From Boesenbergia rotunda (lineage: Eukaryota; Streptophyta; Magnoliopsida; Zingiberales; Zingiberaceae), in assembly GCA_024364735.1 (NCBI GenBank), contig JAGFNQ010000853.1:334749-398748 (forward strand): DNA of 64,000 nucleotides. Reading direction: 5' to 3'. Shown here piece after piece: positions 23,120 to 33,599 of the stretch (its first letter is position 1; every line of letters begins with the position of its first letter). A program made the position numbers and the translations under genes. The notes beneath the pieces are model-generated. The model was not told the origin of the DNA, made no database searches, and worked only from the letters and a program-made list of their open reading frames with translations.

Positions 23120-24328
23120 TCCCCCACTCGGTTCCCTTGGGGGAATAAGTTACGGGCAGCCGGGGGTTGACATTCGGGCCGCCTCTGCCTGCCCCCCGTC
23201 CGGGAGGTGTTAGCCGCCCTCGTCCTCTGGGGCAGGAGGGCGACCCCTACCAGCTTGACGACACTCCTCGGTGGCATGCCCGTGGCTTTGGTGGAAAGTG
23301 CAGTATGGCCTCCATCGGGCAGGGAAACACTCTTGGGCTACCTGCTGTACATGGCGTCGTTCCACAATTGCGGGCTCGGCGGGCCCACATGGGCTGCGAA
23401 TAGGTCCTCCAGAAGGTCTAGCGCTGTGATTAGGGGGAGGAGGTGCCGGGACGGCCGACTCCTTTCGGCGAGCGGCTTGCGCCTCCTCGACATTGATATA
23501 TTTGACAGCCTTGCCAAGAAGGCTATCGAAGTCCTTCGGGGGCTTCCTGATCAACGAGCGGAAAAACTCCCCTTCCTGTAGACCCTGGGAGAATGCGCTG
23601 ACCATAACCTCCTGAGTGGCGATTGGCACATCCATCGCCAACTCGTTGAACCTCTGGATGTAGGACTTGAGAGTCTCTTTCGGCCCTTGCTTCAAGGCGA
23701 ATAAATTGAGACTCGTCTTGTGGTGCCGTCTACTACTGGCGAAGTGTTGCAGGAACACCCTTTTGAACCCCTCAAAGCTTGTGACCGACCTGTCGGGGAG
23801 TCAGTCGAACCATCTCTGGGCTGCGCCAGAGAGTGTGGTCAAGAAGGCTTCGCACTTGACGCCTTCCGAATACTGCTGAAGGATGGCCGCGCTCTCGAAC
23901 TTCATCAAGTGCTCCTCCGGGTCTGTAGTTCCCGCGTACTCGGGGACGGTGAAGAAATGAAGGTGTCGGGGTATGGGGTCCTCCAAGATCCAAAGAGCAA
24001 AAGGACTGCGTACCGGCATGGTCGAAGCAGGGTCAGCCAGAGCCTTTCCTTTGTCCTGCCGCTTCCCCCGCACCGGATTGGACACCGAGGCTTCGGCGGA
24101 CATTGAATGAGCCTCCCCGCCTTGGTCCCGAGGGACGACCACGGGGGGAGGTGCGGAACCTCCCTCAGGCCTAGCAGGCCTGCCTTGTCCTCCTGAAGCC
24201 CGCCGCGTGGCCGGCTCTGGGCCCGGAGGCCCTTGGTTGGCAACTTGGGAGGGCCTCTGCGAAGCCCTCTGCTGAGCTCTCGTAGCCATGAGCACCTCGT
24301 ACTCTTCGTACGAGACATCCACATTCAC
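23120..24328 (-). pseudogene. gag of the Tat-type Gypsy element
   Basis: The start ATG at 24328 opens a frame beginning MNVDVSYEEYEV, followed by a proline/glycine-rich linker. The Tat-type capsid start is FFTVPEYAGTTDPEEHL, with QQYSEG and LSGAAQRWF after it. TGG has become TGA at 23801-23803. The frame continues with SFEGFKRVFLQHFASS, LKSYIQRFNELA, AFSQGLQEGEF and the knuckle CTFHQSHGHATEEC near 23265. A TAA at 23210 ends that frame. The rest up to 23120 reads in another frame and would have joined the protease at 12362 before element 2 inserted. Codon use is far more GC-rich than in the neighbouring chromoviruses. Confidence 0.85.
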
Positions 24329-24373
24329 CTAATAAGGGTCAGCCATCTCCACTTCCGATCAGGCTGCAGGTGT

Positions 24374-24390
24374 CCCTCCTTCTAGCGCCA
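24374..24390 (-). other. Putative primer binding site of the Tat-type element
   Basis: On the minus strand TGGCGCTAGAAGGAGGG lies about 10 bases after the LTR end ACGACA. Position and the leading TGG fit a primer site for a tRNA ending in CCA. The priming tRNA was not identified. Confidence 0.55.
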
Positions 24391-24400
24391 AATTTTATCC

Positions 24401-25483
24401 TGTCGTGAAGTGAGTCGAACACCCCTACAAATGAGTGAGCCTCCAGGGAGAACGAGGTCGGTGAGGTGGCTTAACGAGCTGGTTCGCCTCTAACCCGCAA
24501 GGCAAAGACTGTTAGAACCTGCCGAGAAAAGTCCCCGGCCAGACACTCCGACGGTCAAGTCAGCACACGATGGTGGCGATGGAAAGCAATAGAACAGTAG
24601 AAAATTGCACTATCGCGCGTACCTGGGAAATACGGAATGAGAAAGTTTATATAGTCGGGGAAGCTGACAGCTCCTGCCCTGCCTACCACCTGCCGTCATA
24701 TAGCGAGGACAAGGTAATGCATGCCCAGAGGTGGCAGGATAAAGTAACACATACTGTATTAAGGAAAGTGGCACTGTCAACTTAAGGTTGGTGCCGTTGG
24801 GCGCCGCTCGGCCTGACATCAGGACATGTGGTCGTGGTACGGGGGGATAGGATATGACAGGGATATCAATACCTAGGCGGGATATCCGTCACTTTGAGCC
24901 AGGATGGCTTTAGCCCTGCGCTGACCCCATAAAACGTCTGGTAGTTTGGTGTCAGGGAGTGGTTGTGCCGACTGGGGCACTGGGTGACGAGGCCGACTGA
25001 GTGCCTATGTGGTTGCCGACTGGGGCACTGGGTGACGAGGCCGACTGAGGGCCTATGTGGTTGCCGACTGGGGCACTGAGTAACGAGGCCGACTGAGGGC
25101 CTATGTGGGTGCCGACTGGGGCACTGAGTAACGAGGCCGACTGAGGGCCTATGTGGGTGCCGACTGGGGCACTGAGTAACGAGGCCGACTGAGGGCCTAT
25201 GCAGGTGCCGACTGGGGCACTGAGTAACGCCTCCTCCAGTTCGGGCTTACCCCTGGAGCGTGGACCGCCACGCGTCTACGGGGAGCCAAACGGGGAGGGA
25301 TATTGGAGTATAAACATCCGATTCGGGCTTAACTTGATACTAACGACCGTGGGCCGCCCCTATGCAATTTAGGGGTCGGGGTCTAACTGTCACCCCTCCA
25401 GAGGGCCACTACAGCCCACTAACCACCTTTCTTCTGACTAGGCGCCAGGCGGCCGAGCCAGGCTACACGCAAGCTGGCCCGGG

Positions 25484-25487
<4 letters not shown>
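24401..25487 (-). repeat. 5' LTR of the Tat-type element (1087 bp)
   Basis: On the plus strand it starts TGTCGTGAAG (24401) and ends GGGATCA (25487), so on the element's own strand it reads TGATCCCGGG ... CACGACA. It separates the primer site and gag from a TA microsatellite, which is probably the insertion target. Inside is a 48-bp minisatellite (24967-25229). A TATA-like CTATATAAAC (minus strand) near 24650, with GC-rich flanks, may be the promoter. Confidence 0.65.
24967..25229. repeat. 48-bp minisatellite in Tat-type LTR
   Basis: Copies starting GCCGACTGGGGCACTG lie at 24967, 25015, 25063, 25111, 25159 and 25207: five complete units of exactly 48 bp and part of a sixth. Each complete unit contains GCCGACTG twice, about 27 bp apart. 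Confidence 0.95.

Positions 25488-25531
<44 letters not shown>
25488..25531. repeat. (TA)n microsatellite
   Basis: About 22 TA units follow the Tat-type LTR end. They are probably the pre-existing insertion target, since a target duplication would be invisible in such a run. Confidence 0.9.
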
Positions 25532-25535
<4 letters not shown>

Positions 25536-25940
25536 AAAATAAAATTTTCCCTTAAATAATTTAAAACTAAATTATCCTGCATCCAATTTTTCCTGTAAAT
25601 ATTATCAAAAATTTCAAAAAATTATTCCAAAATTTTCATATAATTAATTCAAATTTTTTTAACTCCTATTTATGGTGATTTTATATATAACCATATATAT
25701 ATTTATATACATATTTTATTTTATTTCATATATTTATTATTATTATTATTATTTATACACCGTATTTTACGTCTGCTACCTCGCCAATTCTCGACTATCA
25801 CAAATTTTAGGATACGGTAGAAGTTGGAAAAATTTTAGGTTAAACAAATTAATTAATTTTGATTAATTTATAATGATATTTATAAAATGTATCATGATAA
25901 AGGGTTTAATCAGATATTTTATTTATAAAATTATTTTGTT

Positions 25941-26030
25941 TTAACAAGTGTCATTATAAATAGTTTATAATGACATTTACTATTAAGTGTCATAAAGTAA
26001 ATGTCACAATAGGTCTTTTTTCTTGTAGTA
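25941..26030 (+). mobile_element. CACTA-type transposon terminus (fragment or MITE end)
   Basis: Read on the minus strand from 26030, the end is TACTACAAGAAAAAAGACCT, very close to the CACTACAAGAAAAA terminus of plant CACTA elements, with the first C lost to T. Subterminal TGTCATTATAAA (25949-25960) and TTTATAATGACA (25964-25975) form a perfect 12-bp hairpin with a TAG loop. TGTCATAAAG and ATGTCACAAT follow. The opposite terminus was not found, so the element is truncated or extends into unrecognised sequence. Confidence 0.5.
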
Positions 26031-26726
26031 TAGTAAATAAGTACAAACCATTAGATGATTAACTTAGGACACCTCTCAAATATAATAAATGTGCTATTAT
26101 CGATTATCAATTTAATAATTTTAATTGTTTGAATTATCTCTATGGGTGGGTGTTGGCATACCCTTTAGGATTGGCTTATCAATTCAGATAAAGAACCAAG
26201 GCCAGTTGAAGGCTAAATTTTCTTTTCGTATAATGATATTGTACGTCCTGCTCAGCTTCTTACGATTTATTAGTAATTATCTCCTAAAGTACAATGACCT
26301 ATGACTCAAAATAAAAGCATTCAAAATGTTAAGCCCTAGTACTTTTAAATCCATGAAATTCTTTAGAGGGAGGGGAGAAGGAGGTTGGAGAACTCAAGGG
26401 TAAAACTCACAGTTGAGTATTGTGTGATTTGAGAGAAATTAATTTATAGGGTGAAGGTTTCCTCGTATATCTTTTCCTTAGTAAAAATTATTAATTTAAT
26501 TAATTGTTATTACAACGTTACCTCCGAAATGCACTCGCACTCATATTAATTAATTAATTTTTCACTTAATTAGTTAAGTAATCCATAACTCATTAAATAA
26601 TTTTGAATAAAAATAATTGATTAATTTCGTACTGATAAATGTTGCTTACACATTACGAAATTAAATTTTAATTCACTGAACGAAATTAATTTCCATTAGA
26701 CTCCTCATGAAATAGACGTCTTTATC

Positions 26727-26732
26727 TTTATT
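26727..26732 (-). terminator. Polyadenylation signal AATAAA
   Basis: On the minus strand AATAAA occurs about 160 bases after the stop codon of the NTF2-like gene, within a T/A-rich 3' region. It is a reasonable plant near-upstream element. Confidence 0.5.
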
Positions 26733-26893
26733 CAACTTATTATTTATGAAACTAATTTTCATCAATACTTAGCTTGCACAATAATAATGGCTGCTATATA
26801 CATGATAAAAAGAATCAGCTAGTAGGCAAATCCAAATGAAACTTCCGTAATGGTTCAAATTGTAAATACACTGTACATAAAGAAGATGGTCCA

Positions 26894-27941
26894 CTAGAAA
26901 GTTATGTTCTTAAAGAGGATAGTAGATACAAGCATGACCAGAAGACTAAGCAAGGAATAGACTAGAGTAACCCTTGTCTTTTCCCGAAGGACACCTTTGG
27001 GCACAAGCTTATCAATAATGGGCACAAGAATTCCCTCAAACTTCTGATAAACAATTAACAAGTATTAACTCAATTACCTACCAGTAATAACTGCTAATTA
27101 ATATGCCATAAAACCTTACTTGCGCAAACGGCATTTGGATAAATGAACCAATGATGCTCATACCATCCCTGCAAAATGAAACAAAGTATATTATAATACA
27201 TATTTAGAGGGAAGAAGCTATTTGAATTAGTAACCTATCTTTATCAGGTTTTTCTCACCTTAAATATACGGACCCTTGATAAAGATGAGAAGTAGAGATG
27301 GTACAGTTAAGGCCCAAGGGCAACTTATCCTTATCGAAAGCTGCAAGAGCAGGTTAGATATGCATGCTGAAAATATTCACTTCTGTAGTACATTTCATGG
27401 AAATAATTGAAAGTTTAAGCACATATACTTGCAGCCCATTTTATGCCAACGTTAAATCCATAACCCTCCGTTGGTTGGATGAAAAAGACTACATGGTGCC
27501 CGACCAGGAAAGCGAACAACATCTGGAACACTTTCTGTAACAAATTATAGTAAATACTTAGTAAAGATATATGTTTAAGGATGCACTTGTGTCGAGAATT
27601 TTTATGTTTACCTTGCAGACTTCCCGTGGTTCCAGAGACAAAGAACCGCAATAGTAGTGCCATTCGTCAGTAACTATCTGGAAAATTTCCTTAAAGCTCT
27701 TATTTGAAATAGCTGAGTGCAGTTTGATGGCCCTTTCGATGTTGTGAAGATCGATTCCTCCTGAGTCCCAAGAAGGAATGTTTGAGCCTGCATTTGGCAC
27801 AAAAGGTCGACCAAGCATCGTCTTAGAATTGCGTATGTTTTTCGTACATGGTAAGAAGACTGTGGGAGTTTGGCTGCATGGTCTGGCAAAGCTCAAGTTT
27901 GTAAGTGAATGCATTGTGGATGGAAGGCAGCAAGAAGCCAT
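26894..27941 (-). CDS. NTF2/SnoaL-like fold protein, plastid-type, five exons
   Basis: Exons (minus strand): 27941-27612, 27534-27429, 27340-27259, 27168-27120 and 27043-26894. All introns are GT-AG, phases agree at every junction, and the spliced frame is 717 nt (238 residues plus stop). The N-terminus is Ser/Cys/Thr-rich with few acidic residues (MASCCLPSTMHSLTNLSF), like a plastid transit peptide. The middle resembles plant NTF2-family proteins: AIKLHSAISNKSFKEI, then QMLFAFLVGHHVVFFIQPT, NVGIKWAA, and DKLPLGLNCT with SHLYQGSVYL. The C-terminus (TLVYSLLSLLVMLVSTILF) is a membrane helix just before the end. The fold assignment comes from recalled similarity, and no enzymatic role can be stated. 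No stops or frameshifts interrupt it, so it is probably functional. It is the only clear host gene in the window. Confidence 0.8.
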
Positions 27942-28204
27942 ATCCCGATAGGTACAATAAAATTAACTAGGGGGAATTGCATGGTTGGGTTGTTAAATGC
28001 TGTTGCTAAGAGAATGGAATTAATTAATGGTGAGATTCTGAAGACAAGGAAAGTATAATATGATCTGAAGTAATGCTCCATACAATATGAGGAAGCTAAG
28101 GATCTACTTCAAACTTTGTGAACACCCAATCTAGTTTTCTCTTGATTGGTTTTCATTTAGAATCTTTATTCAAAGGCAAATTTACAGAAAATGAACCTTA
28201 CAAA

Positions 28205-28620
28205 TTAAGGATGACAATGAGTCAAATTCGGATAGGATTCTATATCCTTCGTATTCATATCGATCGGGTGTCGGATATTCATCCCCATTTCCATATTTAT
28301 TAAAATCGGATATCTTTTGTGCTAATAAATTTTCTTATTTCTATTCAACTATTATCATTCAACAAAAGCAATTAATATCATATTAAATATATATATATAT
28401 ATATAATTAAAAAAATAAATTAACATCTATATAATATATTTTTAATATCAACAAAAATAATTAGTGAGTTTACAAAAATTATATTTTCTTTAATATATAT
28501 ATACATATTATTTAATCAGATATTCGGATCGGATATCAAATATTAATAATCTTTTTATATCTTTTTTCATTTGAATCGAATATCAAATCTTCTATTTAGA
28601 TTAGAGAAAATTATCATCTC
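28205..28620. repeat. Possible degenerate repeat with GGATATC words
   Basis: Starts near GGATGACAATGAGTC and ends near AATTATCATCTC, a weak terminal inverted repeat. Inside are repeated CGGATAT and GGATCGGATATC words and (TA)n runs. It resembles a small non-autonomous transposon, but the ends are poorly paired and no target duplication was found. Confidence 0.3.
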
Positions 28621-28623
28621 TAC

Positions 28624-29000
28624 TTGCAATAACGGTAAATTGCCATAAACTCCCCAATAGCCCTTTGAGATTTGCATTCTCTCCCCACACAAGTTTATCT
28701 TTGTTTTTACTCCTTGATGGAACTGAGTATAAAAGGCTGAAAATTGAGTATACATCAGTGAAAACTGAGTATAAAAGAGTGAAACTTGAGTATAAAAGAG
28801 TGAAAATTGAGTACATGGGTATTGATGTGGTGGATGCAACCTGCCATACTCAATTTTCTAACTTTTATACTCACTTTTCTTCAAACAATACTCACCAAAC
28901 ATCCCATCAGGGATTGCATGCAAAGAAAAGTTTGTGTAGGGATTGCATGCAAAGTTGACTTGGTAAGTAGGGAGTTTAGGAAAATTTACCCTTGTAATAA
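28624..29000. mobile_element. Mutator-type MITE with 9-bp target duplication
   Basis: Element 28633-28991 (359 bp). The left end is CGGTAAATTGCCATAAACTC and the right end, reversed, is GGGTAAATTTTCCTAAACTC, giving terminal inverted repeats of about 22 bp with a few mismatches. Flanks TTGCAATAA (28624-28632) and TTGTAATAA (28992-29000) differ by one base. A 9-bp duplication is typical of Mutator-like elements. Inside, five imperfect 21-bp units (GAGTATAAAAGAGTGAAAAT type) lie at about 28727-28818, and their reverse complement recurs at about 28847-28892. It has no coding capacity. Confidence 0.75.
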
Positions 29001-29521
29001 AGATATCCTAGGATCATCCGTATTTTAATTATTATTAAAGGGCACATCATCACCACTAGTATATCTTTATCATACGGCTCTTTGTCCTGGATACCAAAAA
29101 ACATGACATTTTTTTTTTTGAAACTATGAACTTTTGATAGATTGACTACTAGCCAAAATATATATATATATATATATATATATCCGAATTTCAATGTAAG
29201 TATATGTTGAATATTGACATTAATTTTTAAATTGTTGACTATTAACTCAGTGAGGTTTAAAAGCCAATTTTACTTAAAAATATCAAAAGTGTTGTGATTT
29301 TATCTCAATTGATTTCTCTTTATGAAATTTGATTTAAGATTTATTTACATTTAATAAAAAATTGAATTTAGTAAAAATATATAGAAAATTTTATCATAGA
29401 AATTGTATTTTATAGAGTAGAAAATATTTTATATTTAAAAATCAAATTCATATTTATATAATCTATAAATAATCGGCAATATTTAATTCTTGCAAATCAT
29501 ATAGCAAAATTAAAAAATTAA
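29001..29521. other. AT-rich spacer with TA microsatellite
   Basis: No gene or repeat family is recognised. A (TA)n run lies at about 29158-29182 and a T10 run at about 29109. The Copia fragment begins near 29522 without a visible LTR. Confidence 0.6.
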
Positions 29522-32500
29522 TTGTACATATACCTAGATATTGTCTTAACTGCAGCGGAGTACAAATTTGTACTTTTTGAAGAATGCCTTCCTCAGCTCA
29601 CTGATAGTTCTAGTGAAGAGGAGGGAGAGAGTTATAGGAAGTGGGTTAAGGTAGATGAGATGACGCGGTGTTACATTTTGGCTTCTATGTCAAATGTACT
29701 GCAACATCAGAATCAGGCTTTTCTTACTGTCTATGACATGATGATCAATCTCAAGGAATAGTTCGGACACCAGAATCGGGCTACTAGGCAGGAGGCTATG
29801 AGAAACTTGATGACGACCACCATGATTGAGAGAACACCCGTGAGGGATCATGTTCTCAAGATGATGACTCATTTGAATGAGATGGAAGTCCTTGGAGCTG
29901 AGATCGATGGGGAAACCCAGGTCGATATCATTCTCCAGTCTTTACCTAGGAGTTTTGAATAGTTTCGCCTGAACTATAACATGAATAAGAGGTTGTATTC
30001 GTTGGTGGAACTCCTGGCCTAACTCCAGGCGGTAGAAGGGCTTTTTCGTCAGAGTGCTCAATCTTTTATTCCTCAAAGGGTTTCTACTTCTAAGCCGAAA
30101 GGCAAGAAGAAGAAGAAACAAAGTGTAGCAAAGAAGGCGGCTGGACCTCAGGGACCTCTTACTGGAGTGAAAAAGTCGAAAGACAAGTGCTTCACGTGCA
30201 AGCAGACAGGACATTGGAAGGCGGATTGTCCTCGCCGAAAGGAGAACAAAAGTAAATCTTTTTCTTTGGTCGTCGAAACATATTTAGCGGTGTTATCTAC
30301 CGGTACCTAGTGTGTTGATACGGGAGCGATTGATCATGTCTGTAATACTTTGCAGGGGTTACAGGTAACCAGACGACTAGGTGAGGAAGATATTACTGTC
30401 TACATGGGCAATGATACGGAGGTGGCGGCTATTGTAGTGGGACATATTTATTTATCGTTTGATAAGAATAAAATTTTGGTTATAAGAAATTGCCTTTATG
30501 TACCTACTTTTAGATAGAATTTAATTTCAGTTTCTAATTGTTTTTGGATGGATATTCTGTTTCTTTTAATGACAAGGTTATTATAAGAAGAAATAGTGAG
30601 ATTATCTGTTCTGGTACTTTGGTTGGCAATTTGTACACTCTTGAACCAAAATCTCTCACGATGTAAATAGAAATTAATAACTCATCGTCTAATTCAAAAA
30701 AGTGAAAAGAGCCTTCAAAAATGAATCAGACATATTTATGGCATCTAAGGCTTGGTCATATTAACCTAAGTAGAATTCAAAGGTTGATAGCTGATGGACC
30801 TTTGAGTACATTAGTGGTGGAAGATTTCCCAACCTACAAATCTTGATTGGAAGGTAAAATAACCAAGAGGCCTTTTAAGGCCAAGGGGTATAGAGCTAAA
30901 GATGTGTTGGAGTTGGTTCATTCTGATTTGTGTGGTCCTATGTCTATCCAGGCTAAAGGTGGCTTTGAATATTTCATCTCTTTTATAGACGATTATTCAA
31001 GGTAAGGATACATTTACTTGACGCGCCGCAAGTCTAAATGCTTTGACATGTTCAAAGAATTTAAGGCTGATATGGAGAAACGTCAAGGTAAAAGTATCAA
31101 GACACTACGGTTTGATCATGGGGTGGTGAGTACCTCTTGGGAGAGTTTAGGAGTTACTTATCAAAGGCTGGGATTCAATCCCAATTGTCCGCACCTAGCA
31201 CCCCCCAGCAGAATGGTGCGGTGGAGCGAAGGAATAAGACTCTTTTGGAAATGGTTAGGTCGATGATGAGTTACTCTAAGTTGTCGGATTCGTTCTGGGG
31301 ATATGCTTTGGAAATGACAGCGTACATTCTGAACTTGGTTCCATTTAAATCAGTACCCTCTACGCCCACAGAATTATGGACTGGGCGAAAGCCTAGTCTG
31401 AGTCATATTCGAATTTGGGGTAGTCTAGCACATATGCTGAAGGGAGATGCTGATAAGTTAGAATCACGTACAGAAGTGCGCTTGTTCGTTGGCTATCCTA
31501 AAGGAATGAAAGGTGGTCTATTCTATAGTCCTAAAGATCAGAGGGTGATCGTTAACACGAACGCCAGATTTTTAGAGGAAGGCTATGTGATGGACCACAA
31601 GCCCATGAGTAAAATTGTTCTAGAAGAATTGGCAAGGGATGTCCCTACTTCAGTACCAACAGTACAAGAGGACGTACCACAAGTCACTGCACCGCGTGTC
31701 ACGGAAGATATACAGGTGACACCTCATCGTAGTGGGAGGGTTATTAGGCAGCCTGAGAGATTCATGTTCTTGGGAGAGTCTATGGACTTGGTCCCTGACG
31801 AGCATGAACCTGATCCTTGGACATATGACGAGGCACTCCAAGATAAAGATATGGTATCTTGGCAAAAGGCAATGATGTCTGAGATAGAATCTATGGATTC
31901 TAATCAGGTCTGGGAGCTGGTAGAACCACCCAATGATATAAAATCCATTGCATGCAAGTGGGTCTACAAAAAAAGAGAGGAGTAGACAGGAAGGTTGAGA
32001 CCTTCAAAGTAAGACTTGTTGCGAAAGGGTATACTTAGAAAAAGGGTATCAATTATGAGGAGACCTTTTCACCGGTAGCCATGCTTAAGTCTATCTGGAT
32101 TCTCTTGTCTACTGCTGCTCATATGGACTATGAGGTTTGATAGATGGATGTCAAGACAGCTTTCCTTAACGGAAGTCTTGAGGAAAACAACTATATGCAG
32201 CAGCCAGAGGGATTCATTGCAAAGGACAATGAGCATCTTGTGTGTAAGCTTAATCGGTCCATTTATGGATTAAAGCAAGCTTCTAGATCTTGGAACATCC
32301 ACTTTGATGAGGTAATCTAGTCATATGGATTCATTCAAAGTCCGGATGAGTCTGGTGTATACAAGAGATGTGACGGAAACATAGTGGTATTTTTGTACTA
32401 TACGTAGATGACATTTTGCCAATTGGCAACAATGTCAAAGTGTTATCAGATGTAAATGTATGGTTGTCCAAACAGTTTGATATGAAGGACTTGGGAGAAG

Positions 32501-32588
32501 CTGGACACATCCTTGGGATCAAGGTTATAAGGGATCGCAAGAAAAGGATGTTGTGCTTGTATTAAGCTTCATACATTGACATTATCCT
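29522..32588 (+). pseudogene. Decayed Copia gag-pol (no LTRs visible)
   Basis: The Copia order is clear: gag (MSNVLQHQNQ, EAMRNLM, LQSLPRSFE), CCHC knuckle CFTCKQTGHWKADC (near 30190-30230), protease VDTGAIDHVC (near 30315), integrase zinc region (WHLRLGHI) and core (HSDLCGPM, FIDDYSR, PQQNGAVERRN), then RT (CKWVYKK, DVKTAFLNG, YGLKQASRSWN). RT ends where the LTR of element 3 begins at 32589, so RNase H is missing. At least eight in-frame stops and several frameshifts (for example near 31130 and 32390) show it is old. The longest intact piece is 31137-31985. It differs in sequence from the Copia element at 39620-53075. Confidence 0.88.
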
Positions 32589-33101
32589 TGTAACGACCCG
32601 GAAAATTCTCTTAATATTTTCTTAAAATATTAAGCATGTTTAAATAATTTTCCAAGGGACCTAGAAATATTAAGGAGAACTTTTGCCTAGAAAATCCATG
32701 TTTTCTCATTTAAATTGAGAAAACTAAGTACTAATGGGTTTTATGTGGGCTTTTTAGTGCCATGATTATAGGTGGATTTCGGTAATAATTAGTATAAATA
32801 TAAATAGGATTTAATTAGGCATATTAGCATGATTATGGGTAAGTCTTAGCCTAATTTTTCTATTTTAATGGAGAAATTAGGTACTAATGAGCTTTAAATG
32901 AGCTCCAAAAATGGGGATTAATTAGGTAAAATTAATATAAATTAGGTAAAATTAATATAAATATAAAAGAATTTTATTTAGGAATATTAGCATAATTATG
33001 GGTGATTTTTGGAGAATTTTCGAAATAAAAGGGAACTTTCGAAAATTAGAGGAAAAGGTTTAAATAAAATGAAAAATAAAATAAAAATAAAGGTGCATGG
33101 G

Positions 33102-33165
33102 CCAAGGATTGAACCTTGGACCTCTTGTACAACCATGAATGCTTTAACCAACTCACCTAGCAAGG
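33102..33165 (-). other. Antisense tRNA-like segment in LTR (best copy)
   Basis: On the minus strand TAGGTGAGTTGGTTAAAGCA matches the D-arm/A-box pattern and GGTTCAATCC the B-box. The starts of the two boxes are 45 bases apart, as positions 8 and 53 of a tRNA. The T-arm CCAAGG-TTCAATC-CCTTGG is perfect. The anticodon stem is weak, so a functional tRNA is not claimed. Confidence 0.55.
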
Positions 33166-33599
33166 AATACTTATGAGTAAATGAAGTGGAGGTTGGTTAA
33201 GAAGTAGAAGGAGATGAAGGGTCATGGAGAGACTCTTCATTTGCCTCTTTAAAGGAGCTATAAAGAGGGGGTTTGGGGGGTTACTTCTCTTCACCATCAA
33301 GTGCATTTGCTCCCCTCCTCCCTCCTCATTCTAGCCGAAATTCTAAGGAAGAGTTCCCCTTGGAAAAGTTTCCACCAAGGTTCCATCTCCCAAGATCTAA
33401 AGTTCTTACAAGGATTCAAGGACTAGGTGTGGTCAAGAGACATCAAGTCTTCTTCCTTATCTCCATCCAAGGTCTAAAAATTTAGAAACCCCAAGGTAAG
33501 ACTCCCTCACCTGTAGTATAATAGTTATCTATGATTTCCATGATTTTTAGCATGATATATGTGTTAGTTTTGGATGTGATGTTGAAAGGGAAGAAAAAC

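Larger units (their letters stand above)
25532..26893. other. AT-rich intergenic stretch, 3' flank of the host gene
   Basis: No open frame of weight and no LTR match is seen. It contains a (TTA)n run (about 25734-25752), the terminus of a CACTA-type element (to 26030) and, on the minus strand, the 3' untranslated region of the gene at 26894-27941. Purine-rich GGGAGGGGAGAAGGAGG at about 26367-26383 has no evident role. Confidence 0.6.

Noticed and set aside
24967..25229. Direct repeats that might suggest a CRISPR array
   Set aside because: The 48-bp units abut without unique spacers. The context is a plant LTR, so this is a minisatellite.
28567..28958. Short proteins with repeated EYKRVK-type heptads across the MITE
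   Set aside because: The heptads are translations of the 21-bp subterminal repeats of a non-coding MITE.
33102..33165. A functional tRNA gene on the minus strand
   Set aside because: T-arm and A/B-box spacing fit, but no good anticodon stem or acceptor stem could be drawn. It is kept only as a tRNA-like relic.
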